Shown: positions 10,498 through 22,650, numbered from the stretch's first letter. The stretch is DNA of 64,000 nucleotides from Vanessa cardui (GCF_905220365.1 NC_061127.1:3038001-3102000), one strand, 5' to 3'. Notes: generated by a model from the letters alone, not told the origin. Numbers and translations: made by a program.

Positions 10498-11005
10498 GAA
10501 TTTTAAGAGCGAGGAAAAAGTAGAGCATCCGTATTTGCATACACACTAGTGTCCTATACGTATGTATCTTGCGTAGTTGGCTAGTCATTCTCGATATTGG
10601 TCAGGTCATTGGTCATCATTATACAGACAAGCATTACAATATATCTTTACTATCATTGTACGCAGTAGAAAAATTCCATGGACCAAATGACGGTACAAAC
10701 ATCCCCTTACAATAATAATGCCCTTCTCACCTCAGTGACACAGCGAAAGCAATTTATGCGCAATCGGTATTTTCGTTTGCTCTGTATTCGGGTTAATTAG
10801 GCGCGGAGGCGTTTGTTTACATTATCGTTACTGTAATGTCCTATAACACTATTCTCCCAAACAACACTTCAGCTATTCAATGTTTCATACTAATGTAATA
10901 ATGATAATGACGAGTTTTGTCTTTTAGTAAACCTAGGTAAATAAGACCATTCACATATACACACGAGGGAGTATTTCTCCATAAATAAAGAATTATAATT
11001 ATAAC
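10498..11005. other. Unassigned DNA with a GC-richer patch
   Basis: No gene is seen. About 10735-10830 is GC-richer and unique in the window; it contains a TGTTTAC forkhead-type motif and a GGTTAATTAGGCG stretch. This could be chance. Confidence 0.35.
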
Positions 11006-11215
11006 TAGCAACCCGCCCCGGCTTCGCACGGGTGCAATACTGATATTAAATATACTGCAGAATTTATTAATTTACGACATCACATTGCAAACTTCTAAAA
11101 TTATCACTGTTTCTTTACTATATTGTTCATGTATTATATACATAAAGCTTCCCTTCGTTGTAACTAATTTTATAATTGCAAAAGTTGGTTTGCTTATTTC
11201 GCTTACCTAACGTTA
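11006..11215. mobile_element. Family E Helitron-like repeat
   Basis: It begins ACTAGCAACCCGCCCCGGCT, continues ATACTGATATTAAATATACT and TTACGACATCACATTGC, and follows the order of the copies at 37975, 38540, 42535 and 46580. Read on the reverse strand it ends in a GC-rich stretch and CTAGT, as Helitrons do. Confidence 0.6.
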
Positions 11216-11313
11216 ATTGGCTACCACCGAGCTGATATCTATTTGGTATAGCATAATTAATCTTTCATTTATTATGTATATGCAGACTGACAGATCAAAA
11301 ACGGAAAATCTTA

Positions 11314-11541
11314 TTTTAAGTGCCCACCACTGGTCAAAGACATTGGTACTGTAAGAAATATTATCTATTCATTACATTGTCATTGCGCCACCAACCTTGG
11401 GAACTAATGTGTTATGTTCCTTGTGCCTGTAATTAAACCGGCTCAGTCAACTTTCAAACTGAAGCACAACACTTATAAGCATTACTGTCTGGTGGTAAAA
11501 TATCTGATGTGTGGGTGGCGTCTACCCAGGCTTACATAAAT
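11314..11541 (-). mobile_element. Family C retroposon, diverged
   Basis: It shares with other copies the GTAAGAAATATT, CGCCACCAACCTTGGGAACT and CCTTGTGCCTGTAATT blocks. It lacks the 3' A-rich end. It is more diverged than most copies, so probably older. Confidence 0.7.
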
Positions 11542-14149
11542 TTGAATTTAGACACATTTTTAGCGTCTCAATCTCTCGATTGATTTGACAAAAATACTTC
11601 GTTTCAGAGAACCCTTATGCATAACGAATAGTTCAGATATTTGCCTTAACAAAGACTTATTCCACGATCCGAATAAATTCAGGTCATAAAACTAGCGGAT
11701 TTGTTCACAAAGGAGATAAATTCTATTTTTCTCACCAAAGATATCGGCCATCTTTTTCAAATTCACGACTCACATTCATATTAACGCTATCAAATTGATA
11801 TATAGTATTTTGGTAACGGAGAAATTTAAAAACGTTCTTTCACCATTTTACGGATACTGATAAAAATAGTTTTAAATGTTTATTATAATTATAGATTTTT
11901 TATCTAACCTATCCAATAGTAGTAATCCAAAATTCTTTCTCGAATGAGTTGACTGACAATTTTGTTGCATTGATTAATGATATATGTATGTACAATATTC
12001 CATAGAACCACGTGTGATTGCAGCTTTAACTTAGACTAAAGCATTATTACACTAATTGTGACATAATTTATTTTTTAGTTTAATTTCCTAATTTTGAGAG
12101 AGTTTATTTTTTACGTGGTTACCAAAGCCATTTAACGATAGTATTTTGGCTTTGATGTCCAATGATGAGACGGCGAATTCGACCCGATTTGCTGTCTCAT
12201 CGGATTATGAGAGCGCACTTGTGCACGTCCTGCCTTAGTTGCCTGTTCACCTTTGAGGTTGCCTGCCATTGGTTAAATCGGTCAAGACTTCATTGTAAAC
12301 ATATGTATTAAAAAGTGAATATGACCAATGACATTTCTTGTTTTTTGAAGAGTATTTTACCACCCTACTAAGAGATTTTCATTTATAATATTTATAAATT
12401 TATGACCTGCAAGAGCATTTGTGACCAGCTATGATGACACACTAAAATTTCCATTGGAAACATTTCCATTTATTTATTTTGTAGCTTCAGTCAAAGAAAC
12501 GCAAGAATTCGTTCTTACAGTGTTACACTGATCCAAATTTACCAAAGAACATTGAACATCTGAATTCATTGCATTCAGTGAAATGCAAACCTATCTTAAG
12601 ATCGTCAGACGATTTCGTTTTGGTTCATTTTGCGTCTTTTGTTTGGTCTTTCATTCAAATTGATGAGTCTAAACAAAAAAAATTAGGAGTGTCATTATTG
12701 GTCCGATCAAACAATGTTTGATATTGACAGTCAGTATTAAAATGAAAATTCACTTGAGTGAGCGTGTCTGTGAATTTAGAGTGAATGTATCTAACCTTAA
12801 GTCTATTAGAACATTCAAAGTAATCGGAATCGAATCTGCAAAATCCACTATACAGTTCAGCTATTGAAGTTATTTCTTAACCTTGTTGTAAATAGACTTT
12901 TATGTCACTAAATACAAAGAAAGAAACAATTCAGAGTATGCAAGACACAAGGCTAACTTTTCAATGTCGGCGAATTATTTCGTCTAGTCTCTTATACACG
13001 TGTTCGTAACAAGAACCTAAGGGCTATTTTCAAGGCTGTTGTTATCTGGCCGAAACACTCTACATGCAAATGAGAGGAGCATTCACATCGTACGAATCCC
13101 ACGTTACGTATGTGTATTACAATAGAATATGTGCCGTGGCTAATTGGATGTTAGAAAGTTTATTTTCCGTTGAATTTTTAAATACGTGAAACATTTTGAA
13201 TAAATAATTAGAGATTTATGACAGTAGGCGATATTGAATCAGGGTAAAAGGGTATATTTATAAATACAAAGTTAAATTTTAAGACCTTTGTTTGTGTGGG
13301 TTTCTTACATAAAATTATATATTGAGTAGCTGTGTCCGTGACCTTGTACACATTTGAATTAAAAAAAAAAATGTAGCCTACGTTACTCCTTATTATATCA
13401 GTTATCTCCCCACGAAAGCCAAGTCAAAATCGGTCAAGAGATTAGCCGTTCAAGAGATTAGCCAGAACAATATTTTGATATTTGTACCGTGTATACATAT
13501 GCATTAAGTAAAAAAGGGCTATTTTAATATTACAAACAGTAAGTACATTGCTATTTTTTTATACGTATTCGTGCTAAATAATATGACTGTTTTACACAAT
13601 TTATATAAATTTACTATGATGATAACTAATGTTTAATTTAAGCAAAATATGAAAATGTTTTACAAAACAAATGCTTAAAAAAACGTTTGTTATTCAACAG
13701 CAAACAAAAATACACTCTATCTCGTGGTTCAAAGATGCAATAGTTGACTGCAACTACTTATCCGCGCTATTCGTCGTGAATATTATACAAGAAAGTAAAT
13801 TTTAATCTAATTATAATTTTATTACCTTTGCTTGATTATATCTACGTTTACTTGATTACATTTGCAACTGAGCTATGTGCTACTCCGAAATCTCATTACT
13901 TAGTAGTAGCTATGCAACACTAAGTAACTAACCATTGTGTGACATGGTTACATTGTTGAACGATTAATTTGACGGACTTCTTAGTAATTTGAGCAAACAA
14001 TATAGCCGAGATATCTATTTCAACAATAGAGCTTCGCGTCCTTACACTATATGTTGATGATTATATATCTGAATTGAAACAACCACGCCCTGGACCACAT
14101 ATTCTAATGCCAAACAGCGTATTGTTATATTTAAATTCTACTACAGGTT
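11542..14149. other. Long unassigned stretch
   Basis: No gene recognised. 12163-12206 holds a small imperfect hairpin (GATGAGACGGC with GCTGTCTCATC) inside a slightly GC-richer block that may be an old repeat. 13000-13160 is GC-richer and unique, with an ATGCAAAT octamer at 13064-13071 and ACACGTGT at about 13000. About 13375-13500 resembles the CCGAACGGATTAGCC-type tail common in lepidopteran repeats. Confidence 0.4.
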
Positions 14150-14243
14150 TAGGGGCATAAAATTCGAGTTCTGAAGGTTAGTGGAACATTGGCTATATAA
14201 GAAATAGTTAATATTTATTACAGTGTCAATATCTATGGGCAGT
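14150..14243 (+). mobile_element. Family C fragment
   Basis: Partial 3' half: a diverged GTGGAACATTGGCTATATAA block, then TAGTTAATATTTATTACAGT and CAATATCTATGGG. It keeps the order seen in full copies. Confidence 0.5.
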
Positions 14244-14575
14244 TTAAGTTATTAAATGATATACATGTATTTATTGAAAGTCGTGAAAAAAATTATCCAC
14301 TGTATATTTTTTAACGCTTCCATAAAACAACCGCATACTTTAATCTTTTTGAGTTTTGTATTGGTATCAACAACCTATCAGTTTTCTATTAAAGTTCTCG
14401 GCATTAAATGACAAGAGATGTCACACATCCAGTTAGAAAGAAGTTGCTTTTGGATAATTTATATTATGTATAAAATAATAGGCACAATAAAATGAATGAG
14501 TAATGTTTGAGAATAATTAAATGATAATGACAAAATTGTTTTTAAAAATTCCGTTTAAACGAAAACAAATAACAA

Positions 14576-14628
14576 AAAATATGCTCAAATAATATTAAAT
14601 TTTATTTAATATTATTTGAGCATATTTT
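14576..14628. repeat. Perfect 25-bp palindrome with 3-nt loop
   Basis: Arms 14576-14600 and 14604-14628 are exact reverse complements around TTT. The core of each arm is GCTCAAATAATATTAAAT or its complement. It is AT-rich and not shared with any repeat seen here. Confidence 0.9.
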
Positions 14629-14921
14629 AAAAAGAGACAGAGAGAGAGAAAACGAATAAGAGGAAAGGTTCGCCTTGAGGACCCATAACGGGTTTTCCGA
14701 ACAAACGAACGAACGAACGAAACTCCGCTCCGTTAATACCGCAAGCTGCATGATAGGAATTCATTCTAAAAATTCTTACGACATCCATGGGTTGCAATGA
14801 TGATTCGCAGTCAAAACTCGATATGACTATGTATGTATTATATGAGTTGTAAATGTTGCTTTAGCACTTTGTTTCCCATCGGCATTGTAAAAATAAAAAG
14901 TGTTATCGTATATCTTATATA

Positions 14922-15245
14922 ATCATCATCATCCTCCTGCCCTTATCCAATTTTATTTGGGGTCGGCGCAGCATGTCTTCTCCTTCCGTACTTCTCTGTC
15001 AGATGTCATCTCACAAGTAACATACTTTCTACCATATCATCTTTCACACAATCCATCCACCGTTTCCTTGGTCGTCCTCTACCACTGTATCCATCCACAT
15101 CCATGCTCAAGGCCTTCCCCACAATATGTTCCACATTCCTCCGCATTACATGCCCATACCTTGATAGCCGCCTTCCACATAACTTCTTGGCTATCGGTGT
15201 CACTTTCAAACTTCCTCTTATGTACTCATTCCAACACTCTGACCA
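14922..15245 (-). mobile_element. 3' end of the second RTE-like LINE family
   Basis: Read in reverse it contains the conserved C-terminal coding block, a short 3' UTR with GCGCCGACCCCAAATAAA and a GATGATGATGAT tail. The (GAT)n tail again marks RTE. It differs from the 2290 element in its C-terminal sequence, so two RTE families are present. Confidence 0.8.
15006..15209 (-). pseudogene. C-terminal remnant of RTE reverse transcriptase protein
   Basis: The 67-residue frame includes RLSRYGHVMRR and SGRGRPRKRWMDCVKDDM, the C-terminal signature that follows the reverse transcriptase in RTE-type proteins. The catalytic domain is absent because the copy is 5'-truncated. It is a fragment with no likely function. 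Confidence 0.8.
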
Positions 15246-15500
15246 CCCATCATTCCACAGTATAAAACAAAATCGGTAACGATGTCTGTCCGTATGTATA
15301 CACCATTAAAATAACGCAACGGATTTTGATCCGATTTTTTAATAGATAGGTGATTTGAGTTGAACGTTGTATTTTTGCAAAAACAACGTTTTTTTTGTAA
15401 AGAAACACTAATAATTTTAGAAGTTTTTAATATAATGTCGTAAATAAACAAATTCTTTAATATATTGGTATCAGCATTGCACATGTGGCCGGGTCGCTAT
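15246..15500. mobile_element. Family E Helitron-like repeat, opposite orientation
   Basis: Compared with other copies it runs reversed: TATAAAACAAAATCGGTAAC, AACGGATTTTGATCCGATTT, an ATAATTTTAGAAGTTT block and ATAATGTCGTAAATAAACAA, ending near GCATTGCACATGTGG. The GC-rich end is degraded. Confidence 0.55.
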
Positions 15501-16267
15501 CATATAATATATTCTTAAAAGAGGAACGTTGTCTCATACTTGCAATGTTTAGAATTATTTTGTATTTTTTTAGCTGGTTACGTTTGTGATTAAAACTTTA
15601 TTTTTTTAAATAATTCATTATTTGAGTTTCTAAGAATGTCGTATTTGGAACAATTTGCTCAATGGAGACGGTATGTAATGCTACGTAGGGCATAAATAAC
15701 AGAAGATATCATCTCCTAGTCAGACACACCTGTATCATACTAATCTGAGGATTTAGTATTGACGAGGTATATTTGAGATTTAGTTTATTGATAATATGTA
15801 TTTTAAACGTATGTAAAATAGTTAATGTTTTTTTATAATTCTTGGTGTAATTTATTGTCAAGTTATTAATAAAAGTATTAACAGTGTTAATATTTGTTTA
15901 AATTTAAGACTTTTCATAGCGAAAAATGTGTTGCAATATTTTTGTTATAAATATTAAAACAAAATAATTTTATATTGGATACTAAATATACACAATACAC
16001 TTTTTTAATCAAATCCGTGAAATATGTATTATGAACTTGAGGCGTTGAGGTTATTTTAGCGATATAGTCGTTAAACATTATATTAAAGTTAGTTTTTTAT
16101 TAAAATTTTATATTTTTTTATGAAAGACTATTCTTTTTATTAAAACGTTGTTGATTTATAACATACTTAACTTTTCTCTAATAGTTAATTTTCTTAAAAT
16201 TTTCCATTATTTATAAAGTACTAGTTGTTGCTCTTAGCTACGCTCGCCTTTGGGATCGATATTAGAC
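15501..16267. other. Mostly unassigned DNA
   Basis: AT-rich, no gene. At 16225-16260 a short ACTAGTTGTTGCTCTTAGCT segment followed by ACGCTCGCCTTTGGG looks like the GC-rich end of another Helitron-like repeat. Confidence 0.4.
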
Positions 16268-16445
16268 AAAAACAATCAAAATCAAAATAAAATTCTCTTT
16301 ATTCAAGAAGGCTCATAAAAGCATCTTTGAATTGTCATTAGATATTGTTGAATTAAATTTAACGCTACCAAAAGTAGTTGGAAAGTAGATTCTATCTATT
16401 CTATCTAAGCAAGAAACTCGGTACTTACACGTTTCAACCATAATA
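16268..16445 (-). mobile_element. Family G retroposon 3' end
   Basis: On the reverse strand it ends in GAATAAAGAGAATTTTATTT and TTGATTTTGATTG. The upstream TTTCTTGCTTAGATAG and AGAATCTACTTTCCAACTAC blocks match the copy at 35575. Confidence 0.65.
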
Positions 16446-16505
16446 GTATATGTACCTAAAAGTCATGAAATTCTGTCGATGTTTTTTATCTTTAATATAG
16501 TATTG

Positions 16506-16768
16506 TTTTGTCATTCCTAGAGCTGAGATGGCCCAGTGGTTAGAACGCGTGCATCTTAACCAATGACTGCGGGTTCAAACCCAGGCAAGCATCGCTGATT
16601 CATGTGCTTAATTTGTCTTTATAATTCATCTCGTGCTCAGCGGTGAAGGAAAACATCGTGAGGAAACCTGCATGTGTCTCCTTAATGGAAGAGGAGGCCT
16701 TACCTCAGCAGTGGGAAATTTAGAGGCTGTTACTTTACTTTTTACTTTTACTTTTGTCATTCCCTAGA
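16506..16768 (+). mobile_element. Family B tRNA-derived SINE with target duplication
   Basis: The SINE body is about 16522-16751. It has a TGGCCCAGTGG A box, a GGTTCAAACCC B box, the GGTGAAGGAAAACATCGTGA block and a (TTACTTT)n tail. An internal deletion joins TGCATGTGTCTCC to TTAATGGAAGAGG, removing about 90 bp seen in the copy at 19361. TTTTGTCATTCCTAGA (16506-16521) and TTTTGTCATTCCCTAGA (16752-16768) are near-perfect target duplications, so the deletion pre-dates or accompanied retroposition. Confidence 0.85.
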
Positions 16769-16979
16769 ATGCAAGCTTATCTCACACCAATTGGGTTCAG
16801 TGGTTTGAATTTCAGAGTTACAGATGGATACACACTTTCGTATTTATAATATTAATATAGATTAATTTCAGCCCGCGGCTCCAAACGCGTGTGATGTGTT
16901 CCTGGTAACGTCTACACAAAATTACATTACATTTAGTAGTTACGACGTGAAAGCTTAACTATAAAACATTTTTGGATTT

Positions 16980-17110
16980 TAGTAGTACTGGTTGCTGCCC
17001 TTGGCTTTGCTCGCGTTTTAGGGATAGGTTGTCATTTGTAAGGCTGAGGCCTTTCTTGGACTTCAAGATTGTTTAATACCAAATTTCGTCAAATTCGGTT
17101 TTATTTGGAG
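16980..17110. mobile_element. Helitron-like repeat fragment (family H type)
   Basis: TAGTACTGGTTGCTGCCCTT then CTCGCGTTTTAGGG and ACCAAATTTCGTCAAATTCG. These blocks are common in lepidopteran Helitron-like elements. The copy is short and diverged. Confidence 0.4.
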
Positions 17111-17425
17111 CTATTTTCAGGTATTTTTTTGACAACATCACTTTGGAGCTATTTTCAGGTACTTTTTTTTGACAACACATTTGATAATTATTATTAGTTT
17201 TCTATGTTGTCTTGGGTCTGGGTGCTTGTGGTACAATCGTAACTTCTGATTTTCCATAACACAAGTGCTTTAGCTACTTACATTGTATCAGAGTAAAGTA
17301 TGTGATGTTTTCAAAAAAAATACCTGAAAATAGCTCTAGTCAACCGGCCGGGAATCGAACCCGGGACCGAGTGGCGTACCCATGAAAACTGGTGTACACA
17401 CCACTCGACCACGGAGGTCGTCAAA
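17111..17425. mobile_element. Rearranged family A SINE in a fold-back
   Basis: The SINE tail lies forward (about 17186-17310) while its tRNA-like head lies reversed (about 17342-17422). A GAGCTATTTTCAGGTA unit occurs twice in tandem on the left (about 17120 and 17153) and inverted on the right (17320-17337). A single insertion cannot produce head and tail in opposite orientation, so a local inversion or fold-back has occurred. Confidence 0.65.
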
Positions 17426-18606
17426 AAAAAGTATTATAGTATTATTATTATATGTATACTTCTAGTAATCAATAGTCATGTAGACTTCCAGTTTATTTTG
17501 GGTATTTGGCAATATCAAAGACAACCGACGGTGCTTCGGACTCTTAAGAGCCACACTAACATATTACATGTACTCTTAAGGATGATAAGAAAATTATTTT
17601 TATAATGCAATTAACTGAAATATAGGAAAATTTTTATGTAATGTTGATTGAGAAAAATCTTACAAAATAATCAGTTTTATTCGTAAGAAAATATAACGGT
17701 GCTAAATTCAGTGGTTAGAAATGAGTCGGATATTGCAACCAAGTGTTACTGAAATAGTGTAGTGTAATAGGATCTTTTAAAAATCTTCTTAATAGAGGCC
17801 CAGCAGAAGTTTTTTATTCTCCTTCTAATCACATACGAAAGATTGAGATAGCAAATCGATAAGTCATCATAGTCCGTCTCGATATTTATATATTTCAGTT
17901 AAAAGTGTACGGTAATAATAAAGCGAATATTTTATTCTTTCTTCTCTCGTATTAATGTTTCTTTGATTATTGATAAGAAACTGGAGTTTAGAGATTCCAA
18001 TCCAATATTAATTCCAATGAAATCCAAGTTTAGCACTTAAACTATTATACCAGTAATTGTAACGCCTATTTTTAATTTCTACTTGTATTCTTTGACAACT
18101 CCTGCAAAGCAATTCAATCAGACAATTGAGCACAAGTATCAAAATTACTTATTAAACTATATTCCTTTTATCAATTAAAATACGCTTCAATGATTAATCC
18201 ATGCTAGTATTATAGAGTTTATATTATTAGCGCGATCTTTGGTCCATTATGGAGCTCGTAAAGGCTCATTTTCATCGAAGGCTCTAAATAATTCATCGAT
18301 CAAGAAGCCGATTCCTTTAGATAGTCACTTTAATATTCCAGAGAGTGAGTACTTGAGAAACGATCTTCTCAAAGATCTTGACATTTATAACGCTTAAATC
18401 GGAAATATTTTAATGAAAACCTCGTTCAGCTTATTTCCAACTTACCTTTAACTTATAACAATTTTAATTTTTAAACAACTATGCCTGCAAACTTTATTCA
18501 TTAAAGCAAGAAGTTAAAATTTCAAATCCTATGTTTATTTTTCATAAAATTCGGTCATTTTCTAGTAAACAATAGGAATTCTCATTAAAAATATTTTTTT
18601 TAACCT
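17426..18606. other. Unassigned DNA
   Basis: No recognised gene or repeat. 18230-18370 is somewhat less AT-rich and unique in the window. Confidence 0.45.
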
Positions 18607-18890
18607 CTATACACTTATAGCAAGACCGTCTGGGTAGGTATCACCCACTCATCAGTTATTCTACCGCCAAATAACAGTACTCAGTATTGTTGTGTTTCGG
18701 TCTGAAGGGTGAGTGAGCCAGTGTAACTACAGGCACAAGGGACATAACATCTTATCTCCCAAGTTTGGTGGCACATTGACGATGTAAGGAATAGTTAATT
18801 ATTCTTACAGCGTCACTGTCTATGGGTGATGGTGACCACTCACCATCAGGTGGCCCATATGCTCGTCCGCCAACCTATATAATAAAAAAA
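18607..18890 (+). mobile_element. Family C retroposon, near full length
   Basis: It keeps the CGTCTGGGTAGGTATCACCC head, a GGGTGAGTGAGCCAGTGTAA block, GGTGGCACATTGACGATGTA and the CTCGTCCGCCAACCTATATA end followed by A-rich sequence. The first bases of the head are degraded. Confidence 0.8.
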
Positions 18891-19360
18891 TAGCAATACA
18901 AAAGTACTTTGTTAGGCGCTCGCATAAGCGATTGTGTTTTGTTTAGATTTACATATTCACTGTACTGTTAGTTGAATCTAGTAGGTACGCATTTTCAATT
19001 CCATATGTATTTCGTTTTAAACGAACGTACAAGGAAGAACCGTTCTGCAAAACATTCAAGGAATTCCCACCATACCAATACATACATGATTCAGAGTCGA
19101 TTACCGGAACGTATCAAAAATGCAAACACTGCCAGGCTCCGGTAAAAACACGGGCCACTATCACGGCTGAAGATTTAAATATACGTTCTATTAGTTTATA
19201 TGTTCCGTTTTAGTAAGAAACACTGTATTAAAATATGAAAGTTATATCACAACAATCGTCGAACTATTTTAATAAATATGAGATTCTGAACGTTCACAGA
19301 TAATTGATATTAATTGATAAAACGGTTTTACAGTTAGATTATTAAAATTGATTAAAAAAC
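18891..19360. other. Unassigned DNA
   Basis: Nothing recognised apart from a moderately GC-rich part around 19020-19160. Confidence 0.45.
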
Positions 19361-19645
19361 GATGCGTCTTAACCGATGATTTTGGGTTCAAACCCAGGCA
19401 AGTACCACTATATATATATGTGCTTAATTTAAGTTTACAATTCATCTCGTGTTCGGCGGTGAAGGAAAACATCGTAAGGGAACCTGCATGTGTCTAATTT
19501 CATTGAAATTCTGCCACATGTGCATTCCACCAACCCACACTGGAACAGCTGGAATATGTTCCAAGCCCTCTCCTTAATTTGAGAGGCCATTAGTCCAGCA
19601 GTGGGAAATTTATAGGCTGTTACTTTACTTTATTTTTACTTTTGG
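19361..19645 (+). mobile_element. Family B SINE, head-truncated
   Basis: It starts within the tRNA-like head (GATGCGTCTTAACCGATGAT), keeps the B box GGTTCAAACCC and the full body including CATGTGCATTCCACCAACCC and GCAGTGGGAAATTTATAGGC, and ends in a TTACTTTACTTT tail. Confidence 0.75.
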
Positions 19646-19886
19646 AAAAAAGCATAACTCTGGTTTGAAGCTCAGATAAAGGATACTTCTTCACACAAGT
19701 CAACGATTACACTGAACCGAGTATAAGAAGTTTCTCAGTGGTGTTAAAGATCTATTCACTTACGAAGACACGCCCCTCTACGATAAATTAAGCGCACAAC
19801 TAGCAACAAGATGTCTTAGTGTGGGTGAGATGACTAATGTAAGATAGCAAAAAGATTATTAATTAGATTATATTGTTTTTAATACA

Positions 19887-20112
19887 CACAGGTAGACCGA
19901 AGGCCTTCTTGATTGAACCGATATGTACTAATAGGCGACTCTCACTGGTGAGAGGAGGGCTGGTTCGTTTTTTGCCCAGAGGATCGGAATTGCGATTCAA
20001 CGGGGAAATGCTGCTAGCATTCTTGCCACCATTCCACGTGGTCAAGATTTATACAGTAACTAGTTTTAGTTCATATTTGTATATATTTAAGCATTTAATG
20101 TTGTTAATTCTT
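19887..20112. mobile_element. Family I repeat, longer copy
   Basis: The block from TTTTTTGCCCAGAGGATCGG through GGGGAAATGCTGCTAG to CACCATTCCACG is nearly identical at 59357-59515. Both copies continue through GTAACTAGTTTTAGTT to AAGCATTTAATGT. It is much less AT-rich than its surroundings. A 60-codon frame runs through it on the reverse strand (19863-20045), including PLNRNSDPLGKKR. I recall this block as a recurrent lepidopteran repeat but cannot name the element. Confidence 0.6.
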
Positions 20113-20660
20113 ATGTTAATAAATTAATATAAAAAAGTAGGCGACTGAATCCCCAGAATATCAAATGAACATCAATATAAGGTGGTATATAGACATTGAC
20201 CTATAAATCCGCGTGATGCGTCCGAACGTAAGAATCCTTTGATCCATTAAAAAATCAAGTGACAAAAATATTCTTCGATTAATCGTTCAAATCCATTTTA
20301 TCTATGGAATCGTATTTCCTTCGTATGCTTCAAGTACATTGCAGCGTAACGTAATCTCAGATGTTCGCTTCTAAAGCGTACGCTTTCCTAAGCTACGAAC
20401 AAATAATCTTACACTGTATGCCTTGAGTCTCAGAGTCTTTTACAAATGATAGCAAACATTTTTTCCACGCTTCGAGGATTTTTGTCCTCAACGGATAATA
20501 GTTCGTTGTCTACGTTGTGCCTTAAAAACGAAACACAAGATTCTCTGTAGCGTCACTGGTGTATTTTGCTTGATATTCTGCTTGAGCACTGCCGTAGGCT
20601 AGAATAACTGACTAACTAAAGACTATATAACCATTACTGTTACTGAATACTGAACTGTAA

Positions 20661-20894
20661 TATAAATAAATAAATATTGAACAACAGCACATAGATTACT
20701 CTGATCCTAATACGAGTAGCTAAAGCACTTTTTTAGAAATGTAAAATCAGAAGTAAGGTACCTGCAACATCCAGACTAAGGAAAACATGAAAAACTAATG
20801 AACTTTTCCTACATCGGCTGAGAATATAATCCGGGACCTCGGAGTGGCGTGCTCATGAAAACCGGTACACAATACTCGACCATGGAGATCGTCA
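20661..20894 (-). mobile_element. Family A SINE, full but diverged
   Basis: On the reverse strand: GACGATCTCCATGGTCGAGT, a degraded B box near GGATTATATTCTCAGC, the CTTAGTCTGGATG block and a tail ending in TATTTATTTATTTATAT. Both pol III boxes carry mutations. Confidence 0.7.
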
Positions 20895-22326
20895 AATTAG
20901 AAGTATATTTATAAATGTCTTGAACTGTTGAAGATATGTAGGGTTTTTTCTGTTTTTAAGCCCTGACAGTATCACTGTTTGGTTGGGTTTGATTTGGAAG
21001 ACCGAATACTAAGATTTAGGTGACAATAGAAGTAGCCCTTGTGTCGGCTCAATGAGATAAAAGTTTTAAGCGTGATGATGGAGGTACCATATGTAACTTG
21101 ACAGTTGTCACCAGTCAACGAGACAATGGAAAAGTAGGACTTCGTGTCCACCAATGGAAACGGTGACAGTGTTGTGTACCTATTTCGATCCTGCTAAGAG
21201 AACGTAGTTTATTATGATCGTGTCTTGTAATTAAATTGAAGCGTCAATAGCGTAAACCCTTGGGCTATTGTCGTCGTTCCTAACACAAATAATAATCTTA
21301 AAAGGGCGGGTAAATAGGAATATTACTATTCCTTATTAATATATGAGTTTTTTTTAATAACGGGCATTGCTAGTATCCTTTTTTAAAAAAAGAACACAAG
21401 AAGAATCTACGTATGTAGTATTCGGTTTCGAGTACTCGGTCCAGTTGTGCAAGAGATGCGAGTTACTTATGTAATAGTTTTTGGTTAGCTACCTTTTCAA
21501 ACATAGAAAATAAATGGTCGAATTTTCGGTGGATTTTAGACTTTTAGTATCGGAAAGGTATAATACTGCTCAAGCTAGAAAAAATATCCGATCTGTATAG
21601 AGAATATGTATGGATAGAATACTAGTAAAAAAACTGGTTTGAAAAACTTTCATCTCGAAATTATAATATTTTTTAGGCTATTTGGCTACCTGTTCCTAAG
21701 TTATATCCTCCGCCGATACAAAATGGTGCCCTAAGTAACATTAACCATTTCTTATATTACTTATTTGTGGTGAATATCTGATCTATGAGAAATAACTAAC
21801 CAGATGTACTTGCAAAAAGCCATATTAAAAGTATCTATTAAGTAAAATATCAAAAAAAGATTTGAATAAAGTTAGTGACAAATGAATAGAACAATCTGAA
21901 TTCCAAAATTGATTTTTTAATCTTTTTAAAAAAATGATCAAACTTTCTTCTATATTATTCCATCTCTTAATCGTAGAATATATACTTTCCACAGATAAAA
22001 ACAGTTTCCGTTAAAATATTCTAATCAGATAATCGTTAATAAAGCTGACATGGATATCCACAACTTGCCGGCGAGCCAAATAACTGAAATTTATCGACAC
22101 CACATAATGGTTACAATGAAATTTATCTAACCTTTTGTTTATCCATTTATTCTAATATGTATTATAGGCGATTCATGCACATACCATAAATACAGTGGTA
22201 TTAAACGATCGGCTAAATAAGCAAGTTCAAAATTGTTTAATAAAAGCGACACATTTAATTTTATGTATAGGGATTAAGAAGCATTATACAAATTGATTTT
22301 ACCGATTCGCCTTTTATATTTATATT
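20895..22326. other. Unassigned DNA
   Basis: About 1.4 kb without a supported feature. The reverse frame 20972-21154 is unrecognised. Confidence 0.5.
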
Positions 22327-22650
22327 AGTAAAGTAAAGTAAAAAATAAAGTAACAGCCTTTAAATTTCCCACTGCTGAGATAAGGCCTCCTCTTCCATTA
22401 AGGACAGGGTTTGGAACCATACAATTCCACCACGCTGTTCCAATGCGGGTTGGTGGAATGCATATGTGGCAGAATTTCGATGAAATTGCACATGAAGGTT
22501 TTCTCAAAATGTTTTTATTCACCGCCGGGCACGAGATGAATTATAAACACAAATTAAGCACATATGTATATGTAGTGGTGCTTGCCTGGGTTTATACCCG
22601 CAATCATCTGTTAAGATACACAAGTTCTAACCACTGGGCCATCTCAGCTC
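22327..22650 (-). mobile_element. Family B SINE, full length
   Basis: In reverse it runs from GAGCTGAGATGGCCCAGTGG to a (TTTACTTTAC) tail with the complete body. TTTATATTAG occurs at 22319-22328 and 22660-22669 and may be the target duplication, although a 9-bp stretch lies between the SINE head and the second copy. Confidence 0.8.

Noticed and set aside
16522..16590. A tRNA gene in the TGGCCCAGTGG head
   Set aside because: It is the head of family B SINEs, repeated in several places with target duplications and no intact cloverleaf.
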